Positions 23,155 through 34,540 of a stretch of 64,000 nt of DNA are shown piece after piece. The translations under genes and the position numbers were made by a program. Origin of the DNA: Stomorhina lunata. Taxonomy: Eukaryota > Arthropoda > Insecta > Diptera > Rhiniidae. The notes beneath the pieces are model-generated. The model saw nothing but the letters and a program-made list of their open reading frames with translations, made no database searches and had not been told where the DNA came from. Position 1 is the stretch's first letter; every line of letters starts with the position of its first letter. The stretch lies in assembly GCA_933228675.1 (NCBI GenBank), contig OW121743.1, positions 92,877,998 through 92,941,997 on the forward strand, read 5' to 3'.

Positions 23155-24885
23155 TTTTTACTTTTCGGTGCTAAAAAAATTTTTGATATTTTTTGATCGA
23201 CCACTAAATATTTTTTGGGGTTTTATTCAGGGACCGTAACCGTTATAACTTTTATCGTAAAAGTCATAAAATAAAAGTTATTTTTTGAATTTTATTTTTT
23301 TGAGCAAAAATAATAGTTATTTTTTGACTTTTATTTTTTGAGCAAAAAAACAGAACAGTTATTTTTGACTTTTATTTTTTCGAGCAGAAACAAAAGTTAT
23401 TTTTTACTTTTATTTTTTCGATAAGAAAATAACAGTTATTTTTGACTTTCATTTTTTCGAGCAAAAATAAAAGTTTTTTTTCGGAGTTAAAAAAAATTGA
23501 AAATTTTTTAATCGCGCACTAAATATTTTTTTGAGTTTTATTCAGGGACCATAACTATAACTTCTATCGTAAAAGCCAGAAAACAAAAGTTATTTCTTGA
23601 CTTTTATTTTTCGAGCAGAAATAACCTTTATTATTGATTTTATTTTTTCGAGCAAAAATAAAAATTATTTTTGACTTTTATTTTTTGAGCAAACAAAAAA
23701 AACATATTTTTTTGACTTTTATTTTTTCGACCAGAAACAAAAGCTAATTTTCTACTTTTATTTTTTCGATAAGAAAATAACTGTTATTTTTGACTTTTAT
23801 TTTTTCGAGCAGAAATAAAAGTATTTTTCGGAGTTAAGAAAAATTGAAAATTTTTTGATCGCGCACTAAATATTTTTTTGGGTTTTATTCAGGGACCATA
23901 ACTACTATAACTTTTACCGCAAAAGCCAGAAAATAAAACTAATTTTTGACTTTTATTTTTTCGAGCAAAAATAACCTTTATTATTGATTTTTATTTTTTG
24001 ATCAAAAATAAGAGTTATTTTTTGACTTTTACTTTTTTGAGCAAAAATAAGAGTTATTTGTGACTTTTATTTTTTTGAGCAGATATAAAAGTTGTTTTTT
24101 GACTTCCTTCTTTTTGATAAGCAAATAAGATATATTTTTGACTTTTATTTTTTCGAGCAGAAATAAAAGTTTTTTTCGAAGTTAAAAAAAATTTGAAAAT
24201 TTTTTGATCGAGCACTAAATATTTTTTTTGGTTTTATTCAGGAACCGTAACTACTATAACTTTTATCGTAAAAGCCAGAGTTTAAAAGTTATTTTTTAGA
24301 CATTTATTTTTTCGATAAAAATTAACAGTTATTTTTGACTTTTATTTTTTCGAGCAAAAATAAAAGTTATTTTTTTACTTCCATTTTTTGAGCAAAAATA
24401 ACAGTTATTTTTGACTTTTATTTTTTCGAGCAGGAATAAAAGTAATTTTTGTTTATATTTATGATAAATTAATTATATTTATTAAAAAAATTGTTCAAAC
24501 ATTATTTCAGCTCGAAAAAATGAAAGTCAAAAATAATTGTTATTTTTGCTCGAAAAAATAAAAATCAAAAACTAACTATTATTCGTTATCGAAATAATAA
24601 AGGTCAAAAATAACTGTTATTTTTGCTCAAAAAAATAAAAGTTAAAAATAAGAAAAAAATAACAGTTATTTTATTATTTTTACTTTTTTGAGCAAAAATA
24701 ACAGTTATTTTTAACTTTTATTTTTTTCGAGCAAAAAAAAACTTTCGTTTTTGACTTTTATTTTTTCGAGCAAAAATAAAAGTCAAAAACGACAGTTTTT
24801 TTTTGCTCGAAAAAAATAAAAGTTAAAAATAACTGTTATTTTTGCTCAAAAAAATAAAAATAATAAAATGACTGTTTTTTCTGAA
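23155..24885. repeat. Tandem array A4: ~40-bp units in ~315-350-bp higher-order repeats, with inverted section
   Basis: The basic unit is GACTTTTATTTTTTCGAGCA then AAAATAAAAGTTATTTTT. A landmark (GCACTAAATATTTTTT then TTTTATTCAGG) recurs at about 23195, 23511, 23857 and 24206, defining a higher-order repeat. From ~24510 the unit runs in reverse orientation (AAAAGTCAAAAATAACTGTT), and orientation switches again within 24670-24870, so the 3' part can fold on itself. Confidence 0.9.
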
Positions 24886-25052
24886 AAATGAGTATCAGAT
24901 TTTTAAAAATCATCGCATCTTATGAAAATTTAGTCCAAGACTATCAAAATGGTATTCTTGGTTTTATTCTCCGACATTTCCTTGAGGTTGCTTTTTTATT
25001 TTCAATCCCTGGTAATATGCCCTTTTGTAGGGTATCTAAAAATTCACCATTA

Positions 25053-25483
25053 TTATACCCTTCACCACCATATTAGGAAAAGGTATTTTAAGTTTGTGCT
25101 AATGTCTGCAACTCATAGAAATATTTGTCTTAGACCTACGTTTTAGTATAACAATAGGCTTAGAATCACTTTTTGAGTCGTGTTAGCGATGTCGGTCCGT
25201 CCGTCCGCCCGTCTGGCTGGACCCTAATGCAAACCATGTAATCAAAGTACAGATCGCAGTTCTAAACATAATTTGATGAAATTTTGCACAGATCATTTTT
25301 TTGATCATTTTGGACCATGTCTATTGAAATTCGTCAAAATCGGTCTATTATTTATGGTACCTCTAATAGGTGCCACTTCCCGGAATTTGTTTGTCTTTAT
25401 ACAGGAAAAAGAACACCTTTGACCTTAGTGGTGAAGAGTATCGTATGGTCGGGCTAGACCGACTATAGCACTTTCTTACTTGC
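25053..25483 (+). mobile_element. mini-me/DINE-1-like element (type A), internally deleted
   Basis: Starts TTATACCCTTCACCACCA and ends GACTATAGCACTTTCTTACT. About 330 bp of the middle, relative to the 14482 copy, is missing: TGCCACTTCCCGGAATT joins directly to TTGTCTTTATACAGGAAAAA. Confidence 0.7.
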
Positions 25484-25489
25484 TTTTTT

Positions 25490-26860
25490 CAACAACATTT
25501 CAACCCAAAATGAATTAATGTCGAGTTTGTTTCTATTTCAAAATGTGGCGTCTTGTAGTGGTCTGACGCAAATATTTTACTGAAAAACGTGTATTCATTT
25601 TGTTCTGTTTTAAGCGAAAAATGTCTAAGAAAAACAAATAAATGTACGTTTCAAGATCATATTTTTTTTGAGTCCAAACAAAAACAGAAAATATTTTAAC
25701 AGCTTTTTATGGAATTAACCTTAGCCTTTAAAACTTAAATAAAACACAAAAGAAAAGGTTAGGAAAAAATAATTTTTCCTGTCTTATTCTATACGCACAC
25801 AAGGGCATTAGAGTTCAGCTTTTTTCTAAGGAAAAAATAAAAAAATTAACTAAAAGAAACAACTTAACTTTATTTGCTTTAAATAATAAAATGCCAGTTT
25901 TAACAGGAGTATTTAACAAAATTTTATTTTCATTTGCTGTTTTTTTTATTGTAGCATTAACGTATTTCTATTGTTTTGGTTTAAAACTGCTGCTGACTAC
26001 TGCCAGTGCCACTGAGACTAGAGAATTGCTTGTCTGAAATTGTTTAACAAACTGCGGATAATTTCAAGTATTTTTACTATAAGTAGGTATTACCTTTTTA
26101 CTTTTGATGTTTTTGCTGCCATTTCTGTTGGTATATTTAAACATTTTATTTAATTTCGTTGTTTTAAAGGGATTTTACTTGAATGTTTGTTATTGCGTAC
26201 AATAAAAGCCATGTAAAAGTGTTTTTAAGAATTTTTATGGAGTCTTAAGGATTTTATTTTTTTTCGGATTTTTAGTTTTCCCTTGTTATTTTCTAGTAAT
26301 AGGAATTAATAAAATGCTATGAATATTAAAGAAATTGTATATAGGAAGATAAAAGAGTATAATTTTTTAGTAGTTATTTCTTAAAAATGGGGAATTACTC
26401 ACTATGACATTTTTTGACTATCACCTTTCAAAAATCTAATAATACCAACAAAAATTTATGGTAATATTATTGAGATTTAAAGACTTATATATCAAAATGT
26501 AGGTATAAAATTATTTAAATCTGCTATCTTGTTTTTGTTTAAAAGAAAAAATAAACTTTATTATCGCATCAAAATTGTCCTATGAAATTCAGCAATGGCT
26601 ATTTTTGTTGGAGAAAAGTCTGTTAGCTCGGTTCACCTTCGTACTCTCAGTATAATGAATTGAAAGGCAAAAGGCTTTCTATCAAATAAGTTACAAAAAA
26701 ATTCACCAACTTTTGTCAATCTTTTGAAAAAATCCAAATTTAGTACAAAAAGTGAAGAATATTGCTTATAACAAAAAAACATTGCATACCTTCAGGCTTA
26801 ACTTTTTTAACAAATTGTAGTTATTAATTCTAACATTTTCTATTTTATATCAACAATTTC
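25490..26860. other. Intergenic stretch, nothing recognised
   Basis: AT-rich DNA with stops in all frames; no convincing gene or repeat. Confidence 0.5.
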
Positions 26861-26867
26861 TTAATAA

Positions 26868-27105
26868 GTTATTAACAAATGGGGGTCCAAAGCAGATACC
26901 TTAAGGATTCGACGGATTTCAATCAAAATTAGTTAAGCCCTCTCTTGGATAAAATAATAGAATAATAGAATAGAATTTAATATAAAATAATAGAATAGAA
27001 TTTAATTAAATTCTGTTCTAAATTGCTGGTTATACATTGAGAACAATAATAAGTAAACAAATTGGGGGTCCAAGGGAGATACCCCAGGAGTCAACGGATT
27101 TCAAA
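26868..27105. repeat. ~45-bp direct repeat flanking an (AATAG)-rich spacer
   Basis: GGGGGTCCAA followed by GATACC and ACGGATTTCAA occurs at 26881-26921 and again, diverged, at 27064-27103. The spacer has imperfect AATAATAGAATAGAATTTAAT repeats (26950-27010). The second copy adjoins the reverse-transcriptase remnant, so the repeat may be part of that element. Confidence 0.5.
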
Positions 27106-27194
27106 GCCTTTTTGAATTTTTTGTATCTATATAAAACTAAACAAGTGTGGAAGAAACACCATGTAGGGAATGTAAAGAGTTGTTATAAATGGGA

Positions 27195-28140
27195 TATCAT
27201 CCTAAAAAGTTCAAGATAAATTCAGGGGTACGGCAAGGCTACATTCTTTCTTCTATTCTTTTTCTTATATTTATAAATGACCTTTTACTTCCAATCCTAT
27301 CTACTCTTTTGCAGATGATAGCAACGTTTGCCATATAGTCATTCAGCTACAGGCCAAGCCTCTTGAATGATGCTCTAAATTCTGACCTAATTTCAATTTC
27401 TATAGGAGGTAGCATTATTAAGGTGGATTTTAATGCCAGAAAGACCCAATGCTGTACATTAAAACACAAACGTATGACTGATGCCGCTTCATCAGTTACT
27501 ATGGATGGTATAAATATTGAGGAATCAGAAGCTCTTGATGTTCTGGACATGAATATAAATTGTGATGTTAGTTGGGCTCAGCATATTTTTCAAGTGTCTA
27601 GATTTTTTAAAACGTGCAAGCCATAATAAGCTCCATCTGATATCGTTACTATTTATACCACTTATATTCTATCAAAAATGGAATAAAACTCTCATGTATG
27701 GGCCGCTGCTCTAAAGTCTATTTTGGAGTTAGTCGACCGTGTATAAGAAAGGGCGAAAGTGCTTATTGGTGACAGTAGTGTAGCCAGGTCTATTGACTCA
27801 CTAGAGCATAGTTGTAATGTGGGTTGTGCTTCGCTGTTCTATTGATATTACAATGCATTGTAATATCCACCATTGCAATGGTATGTGTTCTAATGGAATC
27901 AGGGACCTTGTTCCCGAAACCCGAACTTTTGCATGTAGTACACGTATGTCCTAAAGGACTCATCCATTTGTTAATGATTAGCCAGTGAATCGCACAACAC
28001 AGTCCGTATGTGGAATAAACTTTCCTCAAAAATCTTTCCTCTCATTTATGATATCAATGAAATGTAATGGGATGAATCTGTTGCCTAACGCCTCTAGTTT
28101 CCAGGTAAGAACTGTATAAAATTCCTACTCTAACCTCCTA
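27195..28140 (+). pseudogene. Decayed non-LTR retrotransposon reverse transcriptase (3' part of ORF2)
   Basis: Frame-shifted and stop-containing reverse transcriptase. At 27222-27280 the reading SGVRQG...ILFLIFINDLL is the conserved RT block before the catalytic motif. The catalytic FADDS motif is in another frame at 27308-27322. The frame 27363-27623 gives the palm/thumb part (VDFNARKTQCC, LDVLDMNIN). Further downstream, pieces such as ARSIDSLEH and VGCASLFY and RMWNKL follow in shifting frames, as in the C-terminal region of insect jockey/I-like elements. The clade is not resolved. Dead: at least three frameshifts and several stops. Confidence 0.8.
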
Positions 28141-28600
28141 GTGGTACATCCTGGTAACCGAAGCAACCTAATTGAAGATGCGGTAAACAAGCCGTGTGTA
28201 ATTCTAGGTCACGGCTAATATGAGAGGGAGTTATCTTAGATGCATTCCAACGTGTTTGGTCTAAGATAATTGCACTTGGTGAAGTGCGAAATTGCAGCGT
28301 ATGTTAAACATGTTAGTTACTATGTACTACGGCTCGCTATATAAACGTGGCTCGTGTCTTTAGACCCATCTTTCATCGACTTAGCACTTGCGATTTTTTG
28401 AGACAAAACAAAAAGAACATTACCAAAAATATACTACTCCAAGGGGTAATCAAGCGAGAAATTCCCCTGCTACAGCAGCTGGCACAAGGATTTTGGAGGT
28501 GCTTCATCTTCAAGAATAACAGAAAAAGGATACCAAAAAATTTAAATCGAATGTCCGCAAACACTACTCCATCCCATAACCATCTTTCCTAGTTCCATCA
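28141..28600. other. Less AT-rich stretch after the LINE remnant, unidentified
   Basis: May include the 3' untranslated part of the LINE remnant. A TATATAAA box-like sequence is at 28338-28345, followed by an 81-codon ORF (28347-28592, +) rich in Lys, Arg and Asn. I do not recognise the product, and the opposite strand is also open, so coding is doubtful. Confidence 0.3.
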
Positions 28601-28609
28601 CAATGGAAT

Positions 28610-29215
28610 GTATACTTAGGGGTCCAAAAAAACTGAGTAAAAGGTGAACCGATACTCAAATAATTTCACATGGCGGTATTAATAAAATTATCTGTACCAA
28701 ATTCTGGAATCACATCTACTATATCTTGATATTTATTAGCATTAAACTGATTTCTGAGGGTAGATTTATATGGGGGCTACGGGGAAAAAAACTTCTCTAA
28801 ATAGTTTAAATTGTCATATCTATTAAAATTCGATTTAATTTATCAGTATTAAAGTGATAACCCTGGCGTGGTTATATGGGAGCTATAATTAAAAGTGAAA
28901 CGATTTCGCCAAAATTTTAACACCAACATCAAGAAATCAGAAATGCTGTTGTTAAATTTTGTTGCTCTTGCTCTTCGTTTATGCGTTATATTGCTGTCAA
29001 CTGACGTACAGACGGACATAAATTACCTATTATTTTTGGTATTTTAGCTGTTTCCAATTTTGAAATTTCAATAGACGGACGGACATACAGACATTGCTTG
29101 TTTGTCTTAAAATTTCATAAGGATTCGGGATATATATCTTTTTTGGTTTTTAAGTCAATATTATGAATATTACAAACGAAATGATCATCTCAAATATCCC
29201 TTACTCTGTATAAAA
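28610..29215 (-). mobile_element. mini-me/DINE-1-like element (type B), reverse orientation
   Basis: Shows the type B blocks GGTTATATGGGAGCTATAAT and ACGGACGGACATACAGACAT, AATTTCATAAGGATTCGGGA and TTACAAACGAAATGATCATC in reverse orientation. Its outer part is mirrored by the copy starting ~30490. Confidence 0.6.
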
Positions 29216-29219
29216 ACTA

Positions 29220-30485
29220 GTAACGAAAGTTCGTCGGTACGTATTAGTAATATTTTTTGCAAGAGATCAATCATACGCACCATATACCAACATTTACTTT
29301 AGTATCATAAGAACAATTTTTTATGTTTTTTTTAGAAATTAAAAATGTTTATAGAAACCAAATTTTTATTCGACCTTTAAAAGAATTAATTTTATATATA
29401 AAAAAGTTTTAGCTCAAAGAAGGTACATATATTCTTTAAACATCAAACAATTTAATTTTACCTCACTTTCTTAAGGATTTTTTTTAAGTGTTACAACCAT
29501 TACATGCACCAGCACTACCCTAAAAATCCTGCACAGCCAACTAACTGTGATAACATTCATTCTTTTCTTCTTATAAAAAAAAAACCAACCAACAAAAATT
29601 TTCCCAAGAACTTTAAGTAGCAAAAAAAGTGTATTGACAAAAAAAACGCATTTTTTACAGCCACCAACCATTTGTTGTAAGAATTTGTTAAAAAGATATT
29701 TTCATGGTTGTTTTGTCGCGTCGTTACTCATTCAAAATTTAACAGCAAATTTTAAGCTCAAACACATTGAAAGACATAAACACCCAAAGTTGGACGTAAG
29801 CTTTGGCCACCTGGATAATTGTGATAAAATTAAAAAGAAAAATATTTTTTATGATTTCTTCTTTTTTTTTAATGTTGTAACATTTTATCTGAATATTTTT
29901 ACTTAGAAAAACTAAAATTATGTATAAAATAGATGGTTCTTATTTTTTTGATTTTTGCTTTAAAGATGACAATGTTGTGAAAGGTAATATGGATTGAAAG
30001 TGGGAAAAAGAGTGTAGTTTTTATTAATAAGCTTAAGCGAGAGAGGACAAGAAAATATTTATTCTTAAAAGGTGCAAATTTTATAACAAAAATTCTTTCA
30101 ATCTTAAATTTGAAGTAACAGAAGGAAAAGGTTGAATTCTTTATCTAAAATTTCTTATTTAAAATATTTAAAAATTTTATTAAATTCTGTTTATGGTAAG
30201 GAATTGGCTTGCTTTCATTATTATTATTTAATTAATTTTATTTTTCCTTATTTTTTTTCTTATTTCGAAAAACCTTTTAATCTTAAAATTTTTGAAAAAT
30301 GTAAGAAAAAGAAATTTGAGCTTTTTGATTTTTGTAATCTTCTTTCCTAAATGATTTGGTGAACAAGCCAATTGAAGCCAATTTGTTTGCATAAAAATGA
30401 TTTTTCAACCACAAAAAGTTGTGTGAAAGGAAAACAGCAAATAACATCTTAAGAACTCATGCAGTTCAAGTATCTTGAAATATAC
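29220..30485. other. AT-rich spacer, nothing recognised
   Basis: Lies between two oppositely oriented type B repeats. Short A/T-rich ORFs only. Confidence 0.5.
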
Positions 30486-30489
30486 AGGG

Positions 30490-30698
30490 GTCATTAGAAA
30501 AGTTTAAGATAGATTTACTAAGATATCAATATTGACTTAAAAACCAAAAAGAAAATATATCTAGAATCATTATGAAATTTTAAGACAAACGGGCGATGTC
30601 TATCTGTCTGCCTGTTTATCTGTCTGCCTGTTTATCGGTATGTCTGTTTGTCTGTATGTCTGTCTGTTTGTCGATCTGTCTGTCTGTCTGTCTGTCTA

Positions 30699-30785
<87 letters not shown>

Positions 30786-30812
30786 GCCTGTCTGTCTGTC
30801 TGTCTGTCTGCC

Positions 30813-30856
<44 letters not shown>

Positions 30857-31425
30857 CGCCTATTAAAATCTCAATAGGACTTGCAATAATATTCCATATG
30901 GGAACATTTTGGTATTGAAATTGATCAAAATCGGTTCAGATTTGAACATAGCTCCCATATAAACAACAAACGGAAACAGGAGTATAAAGTACGATAACGC
31001 CTAAACGAAAAAAGCTAGAGCAACAAAATTTGATAACATCATTTCTGATTTCTTGAAAATATTTGATATTGAAATTAGGCCAAATTGGTCCACATTTGAT
31101 TATAGCTCCCATATAACCTCGCAATTAATTACATGGATTTTTAATAGATATGACAATTTAATTTAGAACAGATCAATTATATGGAAATATGTTTGGATTT
31201 CACCATAACTCTCTTGTCTTATACCGTAAAATTTCTTGTCTGCACATAAGATCTTATCGACTTATAGTAAAAAAACGATATTTTCTTAAAATTAAACTTG
31301 TCCAGAAAATTCTCTAGTTTCAGTATTCCTAGTGGTTTTAACTTCCGTTATCACCCTCGTTCTAAGCTGCATATATTACAACTACGAATAACTGAGAGGG
31401 TATTGGATAAACGAAAAAAACTGAA
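30490..31425 (+). mobile_element. mini-me/DINE-1-like element (type B) with long (GTCT)n
   Basis: Contains ATTGACTTAAAAACCAAAAA, TTATGAAATTTTAAGACAAA and CGATGTC, then a ~265-bp GTCT tract, then ATAGCTCCCATATAACCTCG near 31100. In opposite orientation to the 28.6-29.2 kb copy, to which its first 100 bp closely match when inverted. Confidence 0.65.
30597..30861. repeat. (GTCT)n microsatellite, ~265 bp
   Basis: Mostly pure CTGT/GTCT with GCCT and ATCT variants at the 5' end. It creates three overlapping Ser-Val-Cys-Leu repeat ORFs that are not genes. Confidence 0.98.
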
Positions 31426-31859
31426 GCTAAAGAAAAACTAAATAAAAACGATTGAAAACTTTTGCTTGTGGTTTTTGAATATTTTCCAGGATATATTAGT
31501 ATGTGGTAGATTCCTTCTGCCAAAGTGTTAGTAACTTGGGTGTGTGTGTGTGTTATGTGAGATCATGCATTTTGGTAATTGTGTAAGACTGAGTGTGTGT
31601 TTTGCACCCAATGTAACTATTCCAAGTGTTTGCATTATTTTATCAAAAACTACAAACTATAAGAGCATTTAAGTGTAAAGTTTTACACTTTTAGAGTATT
31701 TTTTTTGTTGGATTTAACTTCTCAATTTTCCAATCGATTTAATCTCAAACAGATAAATAGAAAAAATCATTTGGTTTTATTAAAATATGAATTTGAATTT
31801 GAAATTTTTTGGTTTAAAGTCAGAATTGATGAAATTATAATTAAAAGCTAATGAATTTG

Positions 31860-32790
31860 TGTTTTTGGTTCAAAAAATCAAAATGATCGCAAATATCAAG
31901 TATTTTTTCGATTGGACTCATATTAAAGAAACTACAGTCAATTTTAAGTTTTTGGTAAAAAAAATCAAAATGATCACAAAAATCAAGTATTTTCTCGATT
32001 GGAAGCCTATTTCAAGTTTTTGGTTGGACGCATATTTAAGAAACTAAAGCCAATTTTAAGTTTTTGGTACAAGAAATCAAAATGATCACAAAAATTAAGT
32101 ATTTTCCCGATTGGAAGCATATTTAAAGAACTACTGCCAATTTTATGTCTTTGGTACAAAAAATCAAAATTATCCCAAAAATCAAGTATTTTCTTGATTG
32201 GATGTTTATTTAAGTTTTTTGTGTTTTTGGTACAAAAAATCAAAATTATCCCAAAAATCAAGTATTTTCTTGATTGGACGTTTATTTAAGAAACTACAGC
32301 CAATTTTATGTTTTTGGTACAAAAAATTAAAATTATCCCAAAAATCAAGTATTTTCTTGATTGGACGCTTATTTAAGAAACTACAGCCAATTTTAGGTTT
32401 TCGGTACAAAAAATCAAAATGATCACAAAAATCAAGTATTTTCTCGATTGGACGTTTATTTAAGGAACTACAGCCAATTTTATGTTTTTGGTACAAAACA
32501 TCAAAATGATCACGAAAATCAAGTATTTTCTTGATTGAACGCTTTTTTAAGGACCTACAGCCTATTTTATGTTTTTGGTACAAAAAATCAAAATGATCAC
32601 AAAAATCAAGTATTTTCTCGATTGGACATTTATTTACGAAACTACAGCCAATTTAATGATTTTGTACAAAAAATCAAAATGATCACAAAAATCAAGTATT
32701 TTCTCGATTGGCAGCATATTTAAGAAACTACAGCCAATTTCAAGTTTTTGGTACAAAAAATCAAAAATATCACAAACATCAAGTAGGTTC
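31860..32790. repeat. Tandem array A5, ~87-bp unit, about ten copies
   Basis: Unit: CTACAGCCAATTTTATGTTT, TTGGTACAAAAAATCAAAAT, GATCACAAAAATCAAGTATT, TTCTCGATTGGACG, TTATTTAAGAAA. The spacing of AATCAAGTATTTTC is mostly 85-88 bp. Because 87 is a multiple of three, the minus strand keeps a 125-codon ORF (32206-32583) of 29-residue repeats, probably fortuitous. Confidence 0.93.
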
Positions 32791-32799
32791 GTGATTATT

Positions 32800-33045
32800 T
32801 AAACATTTATTGCAGAAAATTTTTGATAAGAAATTTTTTAATAGAACACTTTCGCAATGGAATTTTATTGGAAATTTTCGGTTTGCAATTTTCTTAAAAA
32901 AGTTTTTGATATCAATTTTTTTCATAGAAAAATTTTTGATAAAAAATATTTTTAAAGTTTTTGTTAAAAAAAAATTAATAAAAAATTTTTCTATAGAAAA
33001 TGTTGTTCAATACAAATGTTCAATTGAAAATTTTGGATGTTGTTA
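32800..33045. repeat. Short degenerate TTTTCTATAGAAAA-type repeat tract
   Basis: Irregular copies of GAAAATTTTTGATAAAAA and TTTTTCTATAGAAAATG directly after array A5. Too diverged for a clear period. Confidence 0.6.
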
Positions 33046-34535
33046 AATTTTGTTATCCAAAAACAAAAAAGGAACAAATTATTTCATATTAATTTTTTGT
33101 CTTAAAAAACTACAGTTTTGTTCTTCAAATTAAGAAAACATTTAGGTTAAAATTTTAGATTGAAAATAATTTTGCTTTTATTTCTTCAATTCCTTCTTTC
33201 AATTTTTAAATTTCTTTGACTGCACTACTATAAAGAACATTTAACAAATTAAATTTCATTTAAAATCTTCTTTCCAGTTTTTTCCAAATTCAATTTGAAA
33301 ATATTAAATTTTTTCCAAACTTAATTTAGCTTTGATTGAATAGAAATGAAAAAGCCAGTTTAAGTCTTTTTTTTGTTGCAAAATCATTTAGCAACTTTTT
33401 TAATATTTGCTTTATATGCCTTTTGATTACGAGCAAAGTTTACTTTTCAATGTTAACCCCTAACCCCTTTAATGCTACATCCTTCACCTTCATCACACTT
33501 AGCCTTATGAAATTTCCTTTTAGCCTTCAATAACATCAAACATATGATTTTTTTTTCTTTCATTTCTGATTTATTTTCCATTTATTTACTTTAACACCCG
33601 ACCTCCCAACAGGTAAAGAGATTTAGAAAGAGTGAGTCTTTTGATTTGATTTGTTTTTCTTTTATTTAGTTGTTTGTTGGCTTTAAATAGCTGAAACGAG
33701 TTAACAAAGTTTTTGTTCAATTTTATTAGATGCAAAGTAACAACAACATCAACTACAACATACATAAACATATAACAACATAAAGTTCTTAGTAGAAATA
33801 AATACAACAAAAAACTTTGTTTTTTGATCTTTTGCTATAGAGGCTTTCATTTCCTTTTCCTATTCTGCCTGTTTGTTTATAAATATGTATGTGTGTGTGT
33901 TGTCGTTTTAACTCTTTCTTTATTCAATTTTTTTTAGTGAATTTACGCGTAAAATTGTTACATTTTCATATCAGAGAGGGAGAGAAAAAACCTGATGTTT
34001 TTAACGTTTAACTTTGAAACAACTTTTCAATAAGTAACAAAAACATTAACAGAGAAAAAAGAACAACAAAAACTGAAAATCAAAAAAGTTTATATACAAA
34101 TAAACAACAACAACAAAAAGTACTGACATCCAACAAAAAGAGTTTGAAAATAATTTCAATGGTTTGAGTTTTTTCGTAGCTGCTGGCATGTGTCAATGTT
34201 AAAATGGAAATAAATTATTTTCTTTAAAATTTAAAAACTTTATTGAATTTGTTTATTTTCTTTGCCAAAGTTGTGGGCACGTGGGGTTTGTAGAATTTTT
34301 GTATTATTTCGAGAAAGAAGTGGTTTTAGAGATCTTAGACTTCAATATTAAAGACCTGAGTTTAAGCCAAAAGATCTTGTAATTTCTGCCTATACATGAA
34401 AAAGTAGTGGCATAATTCAAAATTACTTACAAAGTTATAGTACCCCTAGTTCCAATTGGAATGTTGCCAGGGAATTATATATATATATATTGTTTTAGAA
34501 GTTTTCGATTTATTTATTTTTTTATTTTAAAAAAA
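33046..34535. other. AT-rich intergenic stretch, nothing recognised
   Basis: Includes a short (TG)n tract near 33889 and a CAACAA-rich segment near 34105. No supportable gene. Confidence 0.55.
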
Positions 34536-34540
34536 ATTTG

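Noticed and set aside
28347..28592. 81-codon ORF downstream of a TATATAAA sequence
   Set aside because: Not recognised, both strands open, adjacent to a dead LINE; evidence too weak to call a gene.
30596..30918. Three overlapping ORFs with Ser-Val-Cys-Leu repeats
   Set aside because: Translation of a (GTCT)n microsatellite; all frames remain open for that reason.
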